A DNA stretch of 64,000 nucleotides. Origin: an uncultured Bacteroidales bacterium (GTDB taxonomy: Bacteria > Bacteroidota > Bacteroidia > Bacteroidales > P3). Below the pieces are notes generated by a model. It worked only from the letters and a program-made list of their open reading frames with translations, did not search any database and was not told where the DNA came from. The stretch is from NCBI GenBank assembly GCA_947165255.1, contig CAMUZR010000011.1:25627-89626 (forward strand). The letters are read 5' to 3'. The translations under genes and the position numbers were made by a program. Position 1 is the first letter of the stretch. Each line of letters starts with the position of its first letter. This document shows, one piece after another, positions 1 through 9,945 of the stretch.

Positions 1-1728
1 TTGGTTGATTTCTTTGAGGCCTTTGAGCTGTTTGTCGGTGTTGGCTGCGTCGTTCTGCAGTCTGTCCCACACTGCGTTCTGCACGGTGATGAAGGCTTCG
101 AGCTGCTGGAGGTAGATAATGAGCTCGGAGACGTGGTTGACGGTGCGCATGGTCATGTACTCGTTCTCGAGGGTGTTGTAGGCTTTGCGCAGGTTGCGGT
201 AGGGCTGTATTTTGGAGGATATTTTGTCGCCCAGTACTTTGCTTTGTTCGGCCAGGCTGATGGTGTTGATGCAGGTTAATTCCATTTCGATGCAGTCGTT
301 CAGTTGGCTGATGAACTCGCTGCCGCCGGCGGCATCAATGAAGGTGGGAGTGAGGACGAATTGTTTGCGGATGTTTTGGAAGGCGTTGTATACTTTCAGG
401 TGCGACATCCAGCCTTTGCTTATGGTGTCTTTGTAGTCGTCTATCTGCTGTCGGAAGGTGATGATGGTGTCGTATTGGCGTTGGAGGTGTTCGAAACGTT
501 CCATTTCCAAGCCGAAGCGGGCGGCGTCGTCGAGAGTCATGTAGTTGGGCGACATGGAGTTGATGCTGCTAAGTTGGCGGTAGGCTTTGGCCACGTCGTT
601 GTATCTCATGCCGCAGCGTTTGACGATGGAGTCGCCGTTGGCCTGTATTTGGGTGAGCCGGTTGTAGTCCTGTATGTAGCAGTCCTGCACTTGGGTGAAT
701 TCTTGGAGGTTTTTGATGAAGGTTTCGGCCTCGGTGATGGAGTTGAAGGCGGGCACCATGTTGACTGTGGCGGCCACTTCTTGGTAGGTTTTGGCCACGT
801 CGTGCGAGCGCGGGTAGTAGAGGCTGTTGATGCGTTTGTTGGTGGCGTTGATTTTTTCGCGCAGGTCGATGACGGCAAGGTAGCTGTTTTGGACTTCGAT
901 GATGGTTTCTAAGGAGTTGATGTAGTTGTAGTAGCTCTTGATGGAGGAGAAGTTGACGGGGGGCATGGGTTGGCGGAAGGTGCGCTGGTAGGAGCGGAGG
1001 ACGTCGACGTGGCCGTTCTCGCAACGAACTTTGAGGGTGTTGATGAAGTTGTTGATGCGGGCGGAGTAGTTGCTGTTGCTCAGGAGGTTGTCTATAAGGT
1101 GCTTTTGGAAGCGGGAGAATTCGTTGAGGCTGTTGAGGTAGTTGGTGTCGTTACGTTTCATGGAGAAGTCGTAGCGGTTGTAGACGGAGAGGTAGTTGTA
1201 GTAGATGTCGCGGAGTTCTTTCTTGCGTTCTTTGCTGCTGACGCCGATGCCTTCGCAGGTGTTGACGATGGTGCGGTGCTGGCGGTCGATGGTGTCTTTG
1301 CATTGCCGGAGGGCGTTTTGCTGGATGTTGTCTATCCGACGGTGCTCCTGCTCGATGTAGCCGTGGGCGCGGTCGAGGATGTACTGCGAAAGGGTGTTGA
1401 TGCGCTGGGTGTAGGTCTTGTAGTCTTCGATGTAGTGGGTGGCGTCGATCCAGACGGTGTCGTTGGAGTGGCGATAGTCGTAGAGCATGACGTTGGACAG
1501 GGCCATGAGTTTGGCATTGAGGGTGACGCAGGTGTCGGTGAGGGCGCTGGTGGGGCCGTCCAGGCTGTCGAGGTAGCGTGAGATGTGGACGGTGTCGTCG
1601 AGAAAAATGGGGCGGATGCCGAAGTTGGGCGCCAGTTCTTTGGTTGAGACGGGGATGCTGTTTTGGCCGAAAGCGGAAAGAGAGAGAAGGCAGGCCGAAA
1701 CAATAGTGATGAGTTGATGTTTTTTCAT
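1..1728 (-). CDS. Secreted hypothetical protein, partial (runs off left edge)
   Basis: Not in the ORF track (no stop inside the window). Reverse-strand reading from ATG at 1728 gives MKKHQLITIVSACLLSLSAFGQNSIPVSTKELAPNFG..., open to base 1. Signal peptide, helical/coiled composition. Confidence 0.8.
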   Translation of the reverse strand, partial: MKKHQLITIVSACLLSLSAFGQNSIPVSTKELAPNFGIRPIFLDDTVHISRYLDSLDGPTSALTDTCVTLNAKLMALSNVMLYDYRHSNDTVWIDATHYIEDYKTYTQRINTLSQYILDRAHGYIEQEHRRIDNIQQNALRQCKDTIDRQHRTIVNTCEGIGVSSKERKKELRDIYYNYLSVYNRYDFSMKRNDTNYLNSLNEFSRFQKHLIDNLLSNSNYSARINNFINTLKVRCENGHVDVLRSYQRTFRQPMPPVNFSSIKSYYNYINSLETIIEVQNSYLAVIDLREKINATNKRINSLYYPRSHDVAKTYQEVAATVNMVPAFNSITEAETFIKNLQEFTQVQDCYIQDYNRLTQIQANGDSIVKRCGMRYNDVAKAYRQLSSINSMSPNYMTLDDAARFGLEMERFEHLQRQYDTIITFRQQIDDYKDTISKGWMSHLKVYNAFQNIRKQFVLTPTFIDAAGGSEFISQLNDCIEMELTCINTISLAEQSKVLGDKISSKIQPYRNLRKAYNTLENEYMTMRTVNHVSELIIYLQQLEAFITVQNAVWDRLQNDAANTDKQLKGLKEINQ

Positions 1729-1745
1729 TTTCGAGGAAGGATATT

Positions 1746-3155
1746 TTATTCGCCGAAGGAGCTACCGTCGAAGCAGTGGGTGCATATCTTGCATTTGGGC
1801 AGCCCGATGGACTGGCAGATGGTTTCCAGAGTGTTGAATTTCAGTGTGTCGACCCCAACGGTGCGGCGGATGGTCTCTACCATGCGGGCGTATTGGGGGG
1901 TGGTGTCGTCTTGGTAGGCTTGGATGTTTTTTATTTGGCCGCCTTCCAGTTCCTCAATTACGCGGCGGGTGATGAGTTCCTTGTCGGTCTTGGAGGCAGA
2001 GAAGTTGAGCCATTGGCAGCCGTGGACGAGCGGGGGGCAGCTGATGCGCACGTGTATGTGCTTTACCCCGTTGGCGTAGAGCATTTTTACTTGGTCGCGC
2101 AGTTGGGTGCCGCGGACGATGCTGTCGTCGCAGAAGACCACATCTTTGCCCTGGAGCACTTTGCGGGAGGGTATGAGTTTCATCTTGGCCACGAGGCTGC
2201 GGGCTTCTTGGTTGGTGGGCATGAAGCTGCGGGCCCAGGTGGGGGTGTATTTGAGTATGCCGCGTTTGTAGGGGATTCCGCTGCCGGCGGCGTAGCCTAG
2301 GGCCATGCCAACGCCCGAGTCGGGGATGCCGGAAACATAGTCGGCCTCCACGTTGTCGCTTTTGCCCATGGCTTCGCCTAGGCGGAAGCGGACTTCCTCG
2401 ACGTTGATGTTCTCGTATTCGACGCAGGGGTAGCCGTAGTAAATCCAGAGGAAGGAGCAAATTTGCATCTTGTCGTCGGTGGGAGCGACGATTTGGCGGT
2501 AGCCGTCGTGGTTGATGAGGACTGCCTCGCCGGGCTTGAGGAAATATTCGGTTTGGAAGCCGAGGTTGACGTAGCTGTGGCTTTCGCTAGCGACGGCGTA
2601 GTCGTTGTCGCGCCGGCCGATGGTGAGAGGGGTGCGGCCGTAGCGGTCGCGGGCGGCAATGATGCCGTTGTTTGTGAGTATGAGGAAGGTGACGCTGCCG
2701 CGCACACGTTGGTAGACGTTGGCGATGCCGTCGGCGAAGTCTTTGCCTTGGGTTACCAACAGAGCCACTAGTTCGGTGGGGTTGGTCATGCCCATGCTGA
2801 GTTCGGTGAACTGCTGGTTGCGGTCCATGCAGTGCTTCTCTAACTCGTTGATGTTGTTGATTCGTGAGACAGAGCAGACGGCAAAACGGCCCAGATGGGA
2901 GTTGCAGACGATAGGTTGTGGGTCGGAGTCGCTGATGACGCCGATGCCGCGGTCGCCCAACATTTCGTTGATGTCTTCGGCAAACTTGGTTTTGAACTGT
3001 GTGTTTTCGATGTTGTGGATGTTGCGGTGGATGACGCCATTATCGATTGTACTCAAGCCTGCACGGCGGGTTCCAAGGTGGGAGTGATAGTCGGTGCCAT
3101 AAAATAGGTCGGTGGCACAGGGTTTGCTGGTGATGACTCCAAAAAGGCCGCTCAT
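1746..3155 (-). CDS. purF: Amidophosphoribosyltransferase (PurF-like)
   Basis: 469 aa; N-terminal glutamine amidotransferase-like MSGLFGVITSK, PRTase motif VVFCDDSIVRGTQLRDQV, C-terminal Cys residues. Confidence 0.85.
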   Translation of the reverse strand: MSGLFGVITSKPCATDLFYGTDYHSHLGTRRAGLSTIDNGVIHRNIHNIENTQFKTKFAEDINEMLGDRGIGVISDSDPQPIVCNSHLGRFAVCSVSRINNINELEKHCMDRNQQFTELSMGMTNPTELVALLVTQGKDFADGIANVYQRVRGSVTFLILTNNGIIAARDRYGRTPLTIGRRDNDYAVASESHSYVNLGFQTEYFLKPGEAVLINHDGYRQIVAPTDDKMQICSFLWIYYGYPCVEYENINVEEVRFRLGEAMGKSDNVEADYVSGIPDSGVGMALGYAAGSGIPYKRGILKYTPTWARSFMPTNQEARSLVAKMKLIPSRKVLQGKDVVFCDDSIVRGTQLRDQVKMLYANGVKHIHVRISCPPLVHGCQWLNFSASKTDKELITRRVIEELEGGQIKNIQAYQDDTTPQYARMVETIRRTVGVDTLKFNTLETICQSIGLPKCKICTHCFDGSSFGE

Positions 3156-3258
3156 AATTGTTGTTTTAAATGATGAATAATTTATATATTATTGTGGCAA
3201 AAAGTGTTACACCACATTGGATGTTTCCTTATAAAAGGGCAAAAATACGTATTTTTTT

Positions 3259-4563
3259 TCAATCTTCAAAAGAGATGTTTTCAACAATTGTTGAATTGGT
3301 GATGGGGAAGGGAGTGACGGTGCCGCAAAGGGCCTCATCGTAAGGACGTTGCAGGCGTATGTAGTTGTCGGTCCAGCCCTGCATGGTCGGGTTGTTGGGA
3401 TCGCCGTGGCGAGTGTGTTCCCAGAGGACTGTGCGGGTCTTGCCCATCTGGCTTTCGACGAAGGCATGTCGTTTGCGATCGGAGAGTTGGTGGAGTTCCT
3501 GGCTGCGGGCTTTACGGACGGGGATGTCTACGCGCTCGGCCATTTTCAGTGCCAGGGTGTTGGGGCGGTCGGAGTAGGGAAAGACGTGCAGGTAGGAAAT
3601 GGGCAGGCTTTCGAGGTATTGTTTGCTTCGGGCAAAGGTTTCTTGGTCCTCGCCGTTGAATCCGGTGATGACGTCGGCGGCGATGCAGGCGTCGGGCATG
3701 ACGCGACGGATGTGTTGCAGCCGGTTGGCGTAGAGGGCGGTGTCGTAATGGCGGTGCATCATCTTGAGTACTTTGTCCGACCCAGCCTGCAGGGGGATGT
3801 GGAAGTGGGGGAGGAAGGCACGGGAATGGGCTACGAAGTCGATGATTTCGTCGGTGATGAGGTTGGGCTCGATGCTGGAGATGCGGTAGCGGAGGATACC
3901 GTCGACTTGGTCGAGCGCTTTGAGCAAGTCGATGAATTGCTCGCCCTGACGGAGGCCGAAGGTGCCGGTGTTGACTCCGGTGAGTACCACTTCACGGGTG
4001 CCGGTGGCGGCAATTTCGTGTGCCACGGCCACGGTTTCGGCGATGGTGGAGCTGCGGCTGCGGCCACGGGCGAAGGGGATGGCACAGTAGGAGCAGAAAT
4101 AGTCGCAGCCGTCCTGGATTTTGAAGAAGGTGCGGGTGCGGTCGCCGCCCGAGTAGCTGAGTTGGAAGCTGCGGGGCTCGTCGGTGTTGACATAGGGAAG
4201 GGTAGGGGTGTGGCCTTCTTGCTGATCCCGTAGGGAGGTCATTATCTCCAGCAGGCGGTGTTTTTGGTCGTTGCCGAGGATGATGCTTACGCCGGGTATG
4301 GAGGCAATTTGCTGGGCGTCGTTCTGGGCGAAGCAGCCGATGACGGCCACGGTGGCGTAGGGGTTTTGGGCAATGGCCTGCCGGATGGCGTTACGGCATT
4401 TTTTTTCTGCTACCGAGGTTACGGTGCAGGTGTTTATTACGTATATGTCTGCCTTTTGGTGGAAGTCTACTATGACGAAACCAGCGGCGGCGAATTTTTT
4501 TTGCAAGTTGCTGGTTTCGGCAAAATTAAGTTTGCATCCGAGGGTGTGGGTTGCGATGTTCAT
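3259..4563 (-). CDS. mtaB: tRNA (N6-threonylcarbamoyladenosine(37)-C2)-methylthiotransferase
   Basis: 434 aa; THTLGCKLNFAET start, radical SAM CDYFCSYCAIPFARGRSRS, TRAM-like C terminus. Confidence 0.9.
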   Translation of the reverse strand: MNIATHTLGCKLNFAETSNLQKKFAAAGFVIVDFHQKADIYVINTCTVTSVAEKKCRNAIRQAIAQNPYATVAVIGCFAQNDAQQIASIPGVSIILGNDQKHRLLEIMTSLRDQQEGHTPTLPYVNTDEPRSFQLSYSGGDRTRTFFKIQDGCDYFCSYCAIPFARGRSRSSTIAETVAVAHEIAATGTREVVLTGVNTGTFGLRQGEQFIDLLKALDQVDGILRYRISSIEPNLITDEIIDFVAHSRAFLPHFHIPLQAGSDKVLKMMHRHYDTALYANRLQHIRRVMPDACIAADVITGFNGEDQETFARSKQYLESLPISYLHVFPYSDRPNTLALKMAERVDIPVRKARSQELHQLSDRKRHAFVESQMGKTRTVLWEHTRHGDPNNPTMQGWTDNYIRLQRPYDEALCGTVTPFPITNSTIVENISFED

Positions 4564-4598
4564 GCGAGTTAATAAAAGTTAAATATTCGTAGTTGCTG

Positions 4599-4628
4599 TT
4601 GTTAATTGGAAAAATGTTAGTACTTTTG
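4599..4628 (+). promoter_or_regulatory. Bacteroidetes sigma-A promoter: TTG-N19-TACTTTTG
   Basis: TTG at 4599-4601 and TACTTTTG (TAnnTTTG consensus) at 4621-4628, followed by GCAACCGC. Confidence 0.6.
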
Positions 4629-4634
4629 CAACCG

Positions 4635-4763
4635 CATTTGAAAGGGAAAAGCAGTATGTAATAACTGTAAATCAAGTGCTTAGGTTTCATAGTTTACCTA
4701 AAAAAGGATTTTGTAATAGTGTTTAATGGGAAAATGGGACATCGAAAGGTGTCCCATTTTTTT
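4635..4763 (+). ncRNA. Candidate small RNA with own promoter and intrinsic terminator
   Basis: Promoter at 4599-4628; hairpin TTAGGT(4680-4685)/ACCTAA(4696-4701); terminator hairpin 4734-4757 plus T run; no ORF on this strand. Confidence 0.45.
4734..4763 (+). terminator. Intrinsic terminator
   Basis: ATGGGACA(4734-4741)/TGTCCCAT(4750-4757) followed by TTTTTTT. Confidence 0.75.
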
Positions 4764-4772
4764 GTTCCTAAG

Positions 4773-5816
4773 TTATTTTTCGAAATCGAAAACGCCGCCG
4801 GCTTCCTGGGTTTGCTTTTGCAGTTGGAGGCTCTTGAGCATCTTCATGCAGTCCTGGTCGGGGAAGACGTCGAAGTCGGGCTTGGGGTCGAGGCTGAGAA
4901 TTTCACGGCCTTCGCGGTCGAGGGTGGTGCCGACGATGAGGTTGGTGGCCACCATGATGCGGGCTTCGCGATTGGCGAGGGTGAAATGGCTGTTGCCGAC
5001 ATGGCCGTAAAGGACTTCGGCGGGTTCTTCATCGATAAGTTTGGTGCCGTTGCTGAGGTATACGATGGCTTTTTTCTTGCCTTGTGGTGCCATGTAATAA
5101 ATGTCGTAGATGCTCACGAAACGCTCTTCGGGCAGCAGCAGGCGCACCTCACGGTCTTTAGATATGCCCATCACCCAGCGCTCCTTGACTACGAGTTGGC
5201 CGTTTTCGTAGTGCTTCCATTGGCCGTTGCGTTCGCCCTTGGTGTAGTGGCCTTCCTGCACCAGCTGGTTGTTGTCGTCGTATTCTACCAGTCGGCCCTC
5301 GATGCCGCCGTGGACATAGGTGGCGGTGATGTAGCCTTGCTTTCCAATGCGTTTCCACCAGCGGCCGTGGCGATGGTTGTCGCTCCAGTTGCACACTTCG
5401 GCGGTGTCGCCAGTGGGGGTGAAGATGACCTGTAGGCCGTGGCGCACACCCATCTTATAGTGGGTGAACTTGATGAGGTTGCCTTTCTCGGAGAAAAACT
5501 CCCATCGGCCGTCGCGGTTCTTCTGGTTGAAGTTGCCTTTGGCCAGCAGGTGGCCGTCCTTGTCGTAGACTTCGTGTTTGCAAATCTTGCCGGGGACGGT
5601 GTATTCGTTCTTAATGCGGATGGTGCCGTTGGGGTAGTAGTAGGTGAAGGTGCCGGTTTCCTGGTCGTCCACGAAGGTACCCTCGTATATTTTGGCGCCC
5701 TGCTTGTCGGTTTTTACCCAGTGGCCTTGTTTGCGGCCCTGTTTGTCCATCTGGTTCTGCGCCTGGCAGGCCATGCCCACCAACATAAGCGCCAATACTA
5801 ATAATCTGTATTTCAT
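4773..5816 (-). CDS. MORN/YwqK-like repeat secreted protein
   Basis: 347 aa; signal peptide; repeated G.W.....GxxxxxxxYxxGxxxG units (KQGHWVKTDKQG, RDGRWEFFSEKG, RNGQWKHYENG). Confidence 0.75.
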   Translation of the reverse strand: MKYRLLVLALMLVGMACQAQNQMDKQGRKQGHWVKTDKQGAKIYEGTFVDDQETGTFTYYYPNGTIRIKNEYTVPGKICKHEVYDKDGHLLAKGNFNQKNRDGRWEFFSEKGNLIKFTHYKMGVRHGLQVIFTPTGDTAEVCNWSDNHRHGRWWKRIGKQGYITATYVHGGIEGRLVEYDDNNQLVQEGHYTKGERNGQWKHYENGQLVVKERWVMGISKDREVRLLLPEERFVSIYDIYYMAPQGKKKAIVYLSNGTKLIDEEPAEVLYGHVGNSHFTLANREARIMVATNLIVGTTLDREGREILSLDPKPDFDVFPDQDCMKMLKSLQLQKQTQEAGGVFDFEK

Positions 5817-5903
5817 ATTGTGTCTGTTTTTGTTCTTACACTAAATTTTTTCTAAATGAAATAATTTGCAAAAATACAATTTTTTTTCAATTCCATCGTT
5901 TTA

Positions 5904-8378
5904 TTGCAAATAAAAATAATGAACAAGTCGCTATTTATAACTTCGCTGCTCCTGCTGCTCCAATTTTTTTCGTCCGCGATGGCGCAAGGGATATTGCAGG
6001 GGCGCGTCTCTAATACTGAGGGTCGTGCAGTGGAATTTGCCAATGTGGGTGTGGTTAGCGCCAAGACCCCCTACGGAGCTGTAACCGACACCCGTGGCTT
6101 CTATAGGCTCTCTGTAAAATCTTCCGACACTATCACCCTCCGCGTCTCCTGCACGGGCTATCAGGCGTTGGAACTGCGCCTGAAGCTGGCTCCCAAAGAG
6201 TCGCGCACACTTGACTTTACCCTCGCCCCTCTGTCTACCCAGCTTGACGAGGTGGTCGTTTCCGATGAGCACATCCGCTCTACCCCCTTCACCCAGATTG
6301 ACATAGAAAAAATAGAAAATACCGTGGGGCCTAACGACGGAGTGGAGGCGCTTATCAAAACCCTGCCCGACGTCAGCTCTGGCAACGAACTCTCGTCGCA
6401 GTATTCGGTCCGCGGCGGCTCGTTCGACGAAAACATGGTTTATATCAACGGGGTGGAAATCTATCGCCCACAGCTTATCCGTAGCGGCCAGCAGGAGGGT
6501 ATGAGCATTATCAATCCCGACCTTGTGGACCACCTGCTTTTCTCTCCCGGTGGATTCGATGCCACCTATGGCGACCGCATGTCGTCGGTTTTGGACATTA
6601 TCTACAGCCGCCCTCTCGAACGTCGTTTCCGTGCATCGCTCTCGCTGCTCGGAGGTTCACTCTCGGCGCAAGGACGCGTGGGCGAACGTTTCAGCTACAG
6701 CGTTGGTTTCCGCCAGCACAATAATAGCTATGTTTTTAAGAGCATGGACACCGAAGGCAGCTACCGTACCTCCTATACTGACCTTCAGGGTATCTTCGGC
6801 TATCGTGTGAACGATAAACTCGACCTTTCCCTCCTAACCATTTGGACTCGCAACGTCTACGGCCTCATTCCCTCTTCTCGCACTACCACCTTCGGTGGCA
6901 CTAGCACACGGTCGCTGGAGTTCGATGTCTATTTCGACGGCCGCGAGGTGGACAAGTACAATACCTTCCTAGGTTCCCTTACCCTTGACTACCATCCTTC
7001 CGATGACTTCCAATTGCGTTGGATTACCTCGGCGCAATACAACCGCGAGCAGGAACTTTACGACATTCAGGACCAGTACTGGCTCTACGAGGTGGGCATT
7101 GGCGAGCAGGTGGGTGACACCAATCGTTTTGACCGCGGCGTAGGCACCTTCCTCGAGCATGCCCGCAACTACCTCGACATGGGCATCTATGCCACCGAAT
7201 TCCGGGCCGTTCACTATGCTTCACTAGGCAATTGGAATTTCGGCATCAAGGCTCAGCTGGAACAAATACGCGACCGCATGCGCGAGTGGAAATGGGTGGA
7301 CAGCGCGGGCTACGCTTTCCCCACTGACCACCACACCCCCGGCCTCGACGACACTGCCGTCTTCAATCCCCAGCTGCAGCTCTTCTGCCATGCCGACAAC
7401 CAGATACAGACCCTCCGCGGCATCGCCTACCTGCAGCGCGAGGTCAACCTCTTCACCCGCAAGGACAACCTGGTGCGTCTCTTAGCCGGTGTGCGAGGGC
7501 AGTACTATGCCTCCTCTGTTCAGGACGGCCACCTGGGTACACAGTTCCTTCTCTCGCCCCGCCTGTCAGTGAACTACAAGCCCCACAGCCGCCACGACAT
7601 CCTCTACCGCCTGGCCGCTGGCGTCTATCAGCAGCCCTATCTCTACCGCGAGATGCGCCGTCTGGACGGCTCCCTCCACTCCGACCTCCCTGCCCAGACT
7701 TCCTATCAGGCCACCGGCACCGTCGATTGGAACATTCGCCTGTGGGACAAGCCTTTCCGCTTCACCGCCGATATTTATTATAAATATATTACCAATTTAG
7801 TTCCCTACACTATTGACAACCTCCGCATCCGCTATAATCCCGACCAGGAAGCCGTGGGCTATGCTGCCGGGGTCAGTCTGCGTGTCAATGGCGACTTCGT
7901 TCCTGGGCTGGAGTCGTGGGCCAGCCTCTCACTCATGCAAACCCAAGAAAAATTCCTAGGCGACACCCTCGGCTGGATCTCCCGTCCCACCGACCAGCGG
8001 CTCAACTTCAAGATTTTCTTCCAAGACTACCTTCCCTCCTTTCCCTGGTGGCGCATGAGCCTCAGCCTCCTATTCGGCACCCGCACCCCCGTCACCTTCC
8101 CCTATCAGAAAGACCGTGCCATCCGCAACTCCCTCCCTCCCTATTTCCGCGTCGACTGGGGCAACACGGTTCAACTCACCCGCTTCGAAAAAATCCGCAA
8201 CTCCAAGTTAGGACGTTTTTTCGACGACCTCTCCCTCGGCATCGAAGTCTTCAACCTTTTCAACTATCGCAACGTGGTGTCCTTCATCTGGGTGGCCGAC
8301 TACACCAACGAGTACTACGCAGTCCCCAACTACCTCACCGCCCGCCAAGTCAACGTCAAACTTACCGCCACCTTCTAA
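5904..8378 (+). CDS. TonB-dependent receptor with N-terminal carboxypeptidase-regulatory-like domain
   Basis: 824 aa; GILQGRVSNTEGRAVEFANVGV, plug-like YSVRGGSFDENMVYINGVEIY, C-terminal beta-barrel ending in F. First Met probably MNKSLF at about 5919. Confidence 0.88.
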   Translation: MQIKIMNKSLFITSLLLLLQFFSSAMAQGILQGRVSNTEGRAVEFANVGVVSAKTPYGAVTDTRGFYRLSVKSSDTITLRVSCTGYQALELRLKLAPKESRTLDFTLAPLSTQLDEVVVSDEHIRSTPFTQIDIEKIENTVGPNDGVEALIKTLPDVSSGNELSSQYSVRGGSFDENMVYINGVEIYRPQLIRSGQQEGMSIINPDLVDHLLFSPGGFDATYGDRMSSVLDIIYSRPLERRFRASLSLLGGSLSAQGRVGERFSYSVGFRQHNNSYVFKSMDTEGSYRTSYTDLQGIFGYRVNDKLDLSLLTIWTRNVYGLIPSSRTTTFGGTSTRSLEFDVYFDGREVDKYNTFLGSLTLDYHPSDDFQLRWITSAQYNREQELYDIQDQYWLYEVGIGEQVGDTNRFDRGVGTFLEHARNYLDMGIYATEFRAVHYASLGNWNFGIKAQLEQIRDRMREWKWVDSAGYAFPTDHHTPGLDDTAVFNPQLQLFCHADNQIQTLRGIAYLQREVNLFTRKDNLVRLLAGVRGQYYASSVQDGHLGTQFLLSPRLSVNYKPHSRHDILYRLAAGVYQQPYLYREMRRLDGSLHSDLPAQTSYQATGTVDWNIRLWDKPFRFTADIYYKYITNLVPYTIDNLRIRYNPDQEAVGYAAGVSLRVNGDFVPGLESWASLSLMQTQEKFLGDTLGWISRPTDQRLNFKIFFQDYLPSFPWWRMSLSLLFGTRTPVTFPYQKDRAIRNSLPPYFRVDWGNTVQLTRFEKIRNSKLGRFFDDLSLGIEVFNLFNYRNVVSFIWVADYTNEYYAVPNYLTARQVNVKLTATF

Positions 8379-8446
8379 ATAATTCTGAATTCTGAACCCT
8401 CATTTCCTAGAGGCTTTCGCACACCTTTTTTATTAACTTTTTAAAC

Positions 8447-9712
8447 ATGCTCACCCCTCCGTCCCTTGCCCCCCTGATTCCGCAGCAACACCGCCTACCT
8501 AACGGCAATATTTTGTATTATTTCCCCAACGACAACCTCGACCTGGTCAAACTCGACTTCACCGTTGAGGCGGGCAGTGCCTACCAGCAGTTAAAATCGC
8601 AGGCACATGCCGCCAACCAGCTTTTCGGTGAGGCCACCACACTCCACGATGCCCCCACCATTGCGGAGTTTCTCGACTTCCGTGGCATTGTCGTGGAACG
8701 CATGACCGACACTTGCCAAGGTAATATTTCCTATTACTTTCTCCGCAAGTATGCCGACGAACTCTTCCCGCTCCTGCGCGAAATGTTCGACCACCCGGAG
8801 GTAACTCCCCAGTTATTTGAGGCCTACGTGGCCCAACGTCGACAAAAGATTGCCATGGGTTTTCAGCAGACCAACTATGTGGCGCGCAACCGTTTCTATG
8901 AACTCCTATACGGTTTCGACCACCCCTTGGGATGCTATGCCACAGTGAGCGACCTCGACCTGCTCACACTCGACTCCGTTTATCAATTCCTCCGCCGCCA
9001 CTATAGTCTTGCCCACGCCCACATTGTCCTGGCCGGTCATGTCGACGAGGATTTGCTGACCCTTGCCGACCGCTATTTTTCCCCCGAAGCCCCGACGGGT
9101 GAACATCCCATAAGGCTCCAACTGCCTGCGCCTGCACCCGTGGTTTCCGCCGAGGTCAGCCCCGCGGTGCTGATGCCCTCTGCCGTCCAGTCCTCGCTGC
9201 GCATCGGGCGGGTGCTGCCCATGGCTTGGCACGACCCCCACTACGCCCAGTTCATGGTCCTCAGCACCGTCCTGGGCGGCTATTTCGGTTCCCGCCTTAT
9301 GAGTAACATCCGCGAGGACAAGGGCTACACCTACGGCATCTACAGCCAGACCCAGGTCTTCCGCGACAGCATCGTTTTCTTCATCACGGCCGAAGTGGCA
9401 GCCCACGCCACCCAACCTGCCGTGCATGAAGTCATGTGCGAAATCGACCGTCTGCAGCAGCAGCCCATCCCCGAAGAGGAATTGGAACGCGTCCGCAACG
9501 TCATGATGGGCGACTTCATCCGTTCGGTCGACGGCACCTTCGAACTCTCCGAGCGCTATCGCCAGATGCACTTTACCGACGTCACCGAGCAGCTGACCAC
9601 CCACTATTTCGATGCCGTCCAGCACGTCACTCCCGCCCAACTCCAGACCCTGGCCCAGCACCTCCTCACCGACCTCACCACCGTCACTGCCGGCCCCGCC
9701 GCCGTGCAATAA
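8447..9712 (+). CDS. M16 family (insulinase-like) peptidase, likely non-catalytic paralog
   Basis: 421 aa; M16 fold signatures (AGSAYQ, EDKGYTYGIYSQ). The HxxEH zinc motif is not apparent: the N-terminal region reads QAHAANQLFGEATT. Confidence 0.75.
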   Translation: MLTPPSLAPLIPQQHRLPNGNILYYFPNDNLDLVKLDFTVEAGSAYQQLKSQAHAANQLFGEATTLHDAPTIAEFLDFRGIVVERMTDTCQGNISYYFLRKYADELFPLLREMFDHPEVTPQLFEAYVAQRRQKIAMGFQQTNYVARNRFYELLYGFDHPLGCYATVSDLDLLTLDSVYQFLRRHYSLAHAHIVLAGHVDEDLLTLADRYFSPEAPTGEHPIRLQLPAPAPVVSAEVSPAVLMPSAVQSSLRIGRVLPMAWHDPHYAQFMVLSTVLGGYFGSRLMSNIREDKGYTYGIYSQTQVFRDSIVFFITAEVAAHATQPAVHEVMCEIDRLQQQPIPEEELERVRNVMMGDFIRSVDGTFELSERYRQMHFTDVTEQLTTHYFDAVQHVTPAQLQTLAQHLLTDLTTVTAGPAAVQ

Positions 9713-9911
9713 GCAGTATTATTCCCCCCTAAAGATCGACAACATCTGTCGGAGTAGAGTGACCTGTACACAATATCATAGGTCACTCTACTTTCGTTAT
9801 TTTTTATGCCTTTCCTTAGAGGAAATGCAAAAAGCCATGACATATCCGAGAATCAATTAATGGTAAAATTGTGATAATTTGCGTTTTGTATTTTTTTTTT
9901 ATGTATCTAGC

Positions 9912-9940
9912 TTGAGATTGAATTTTTTTATGTAAATTTG
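9912..9940 (+). promoter_or_regulatory. Bacteroidetes promoter TTG-N18-TAAATTTG
   Basis: TTG at 9912-9914, TAAATTTG at 9933-9940, followed by CAACCGC as at the 4.6 kb RNA promoter. Confidence 0.6.
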
Positions 9941-9945
9941 CAACC

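Noticed and set aside
3349-4233. 294-aa plus ORF
   Set aside because: Antisense to mtaB; GC-rich codon bias yields long antisense frames throughout the window.
4773-5816. YwqK-like protein as a toxin-antitoxin antitoxin
   Set aside because: Has a signal peptide and no adjacent toxin; the family name is not functional evidence.
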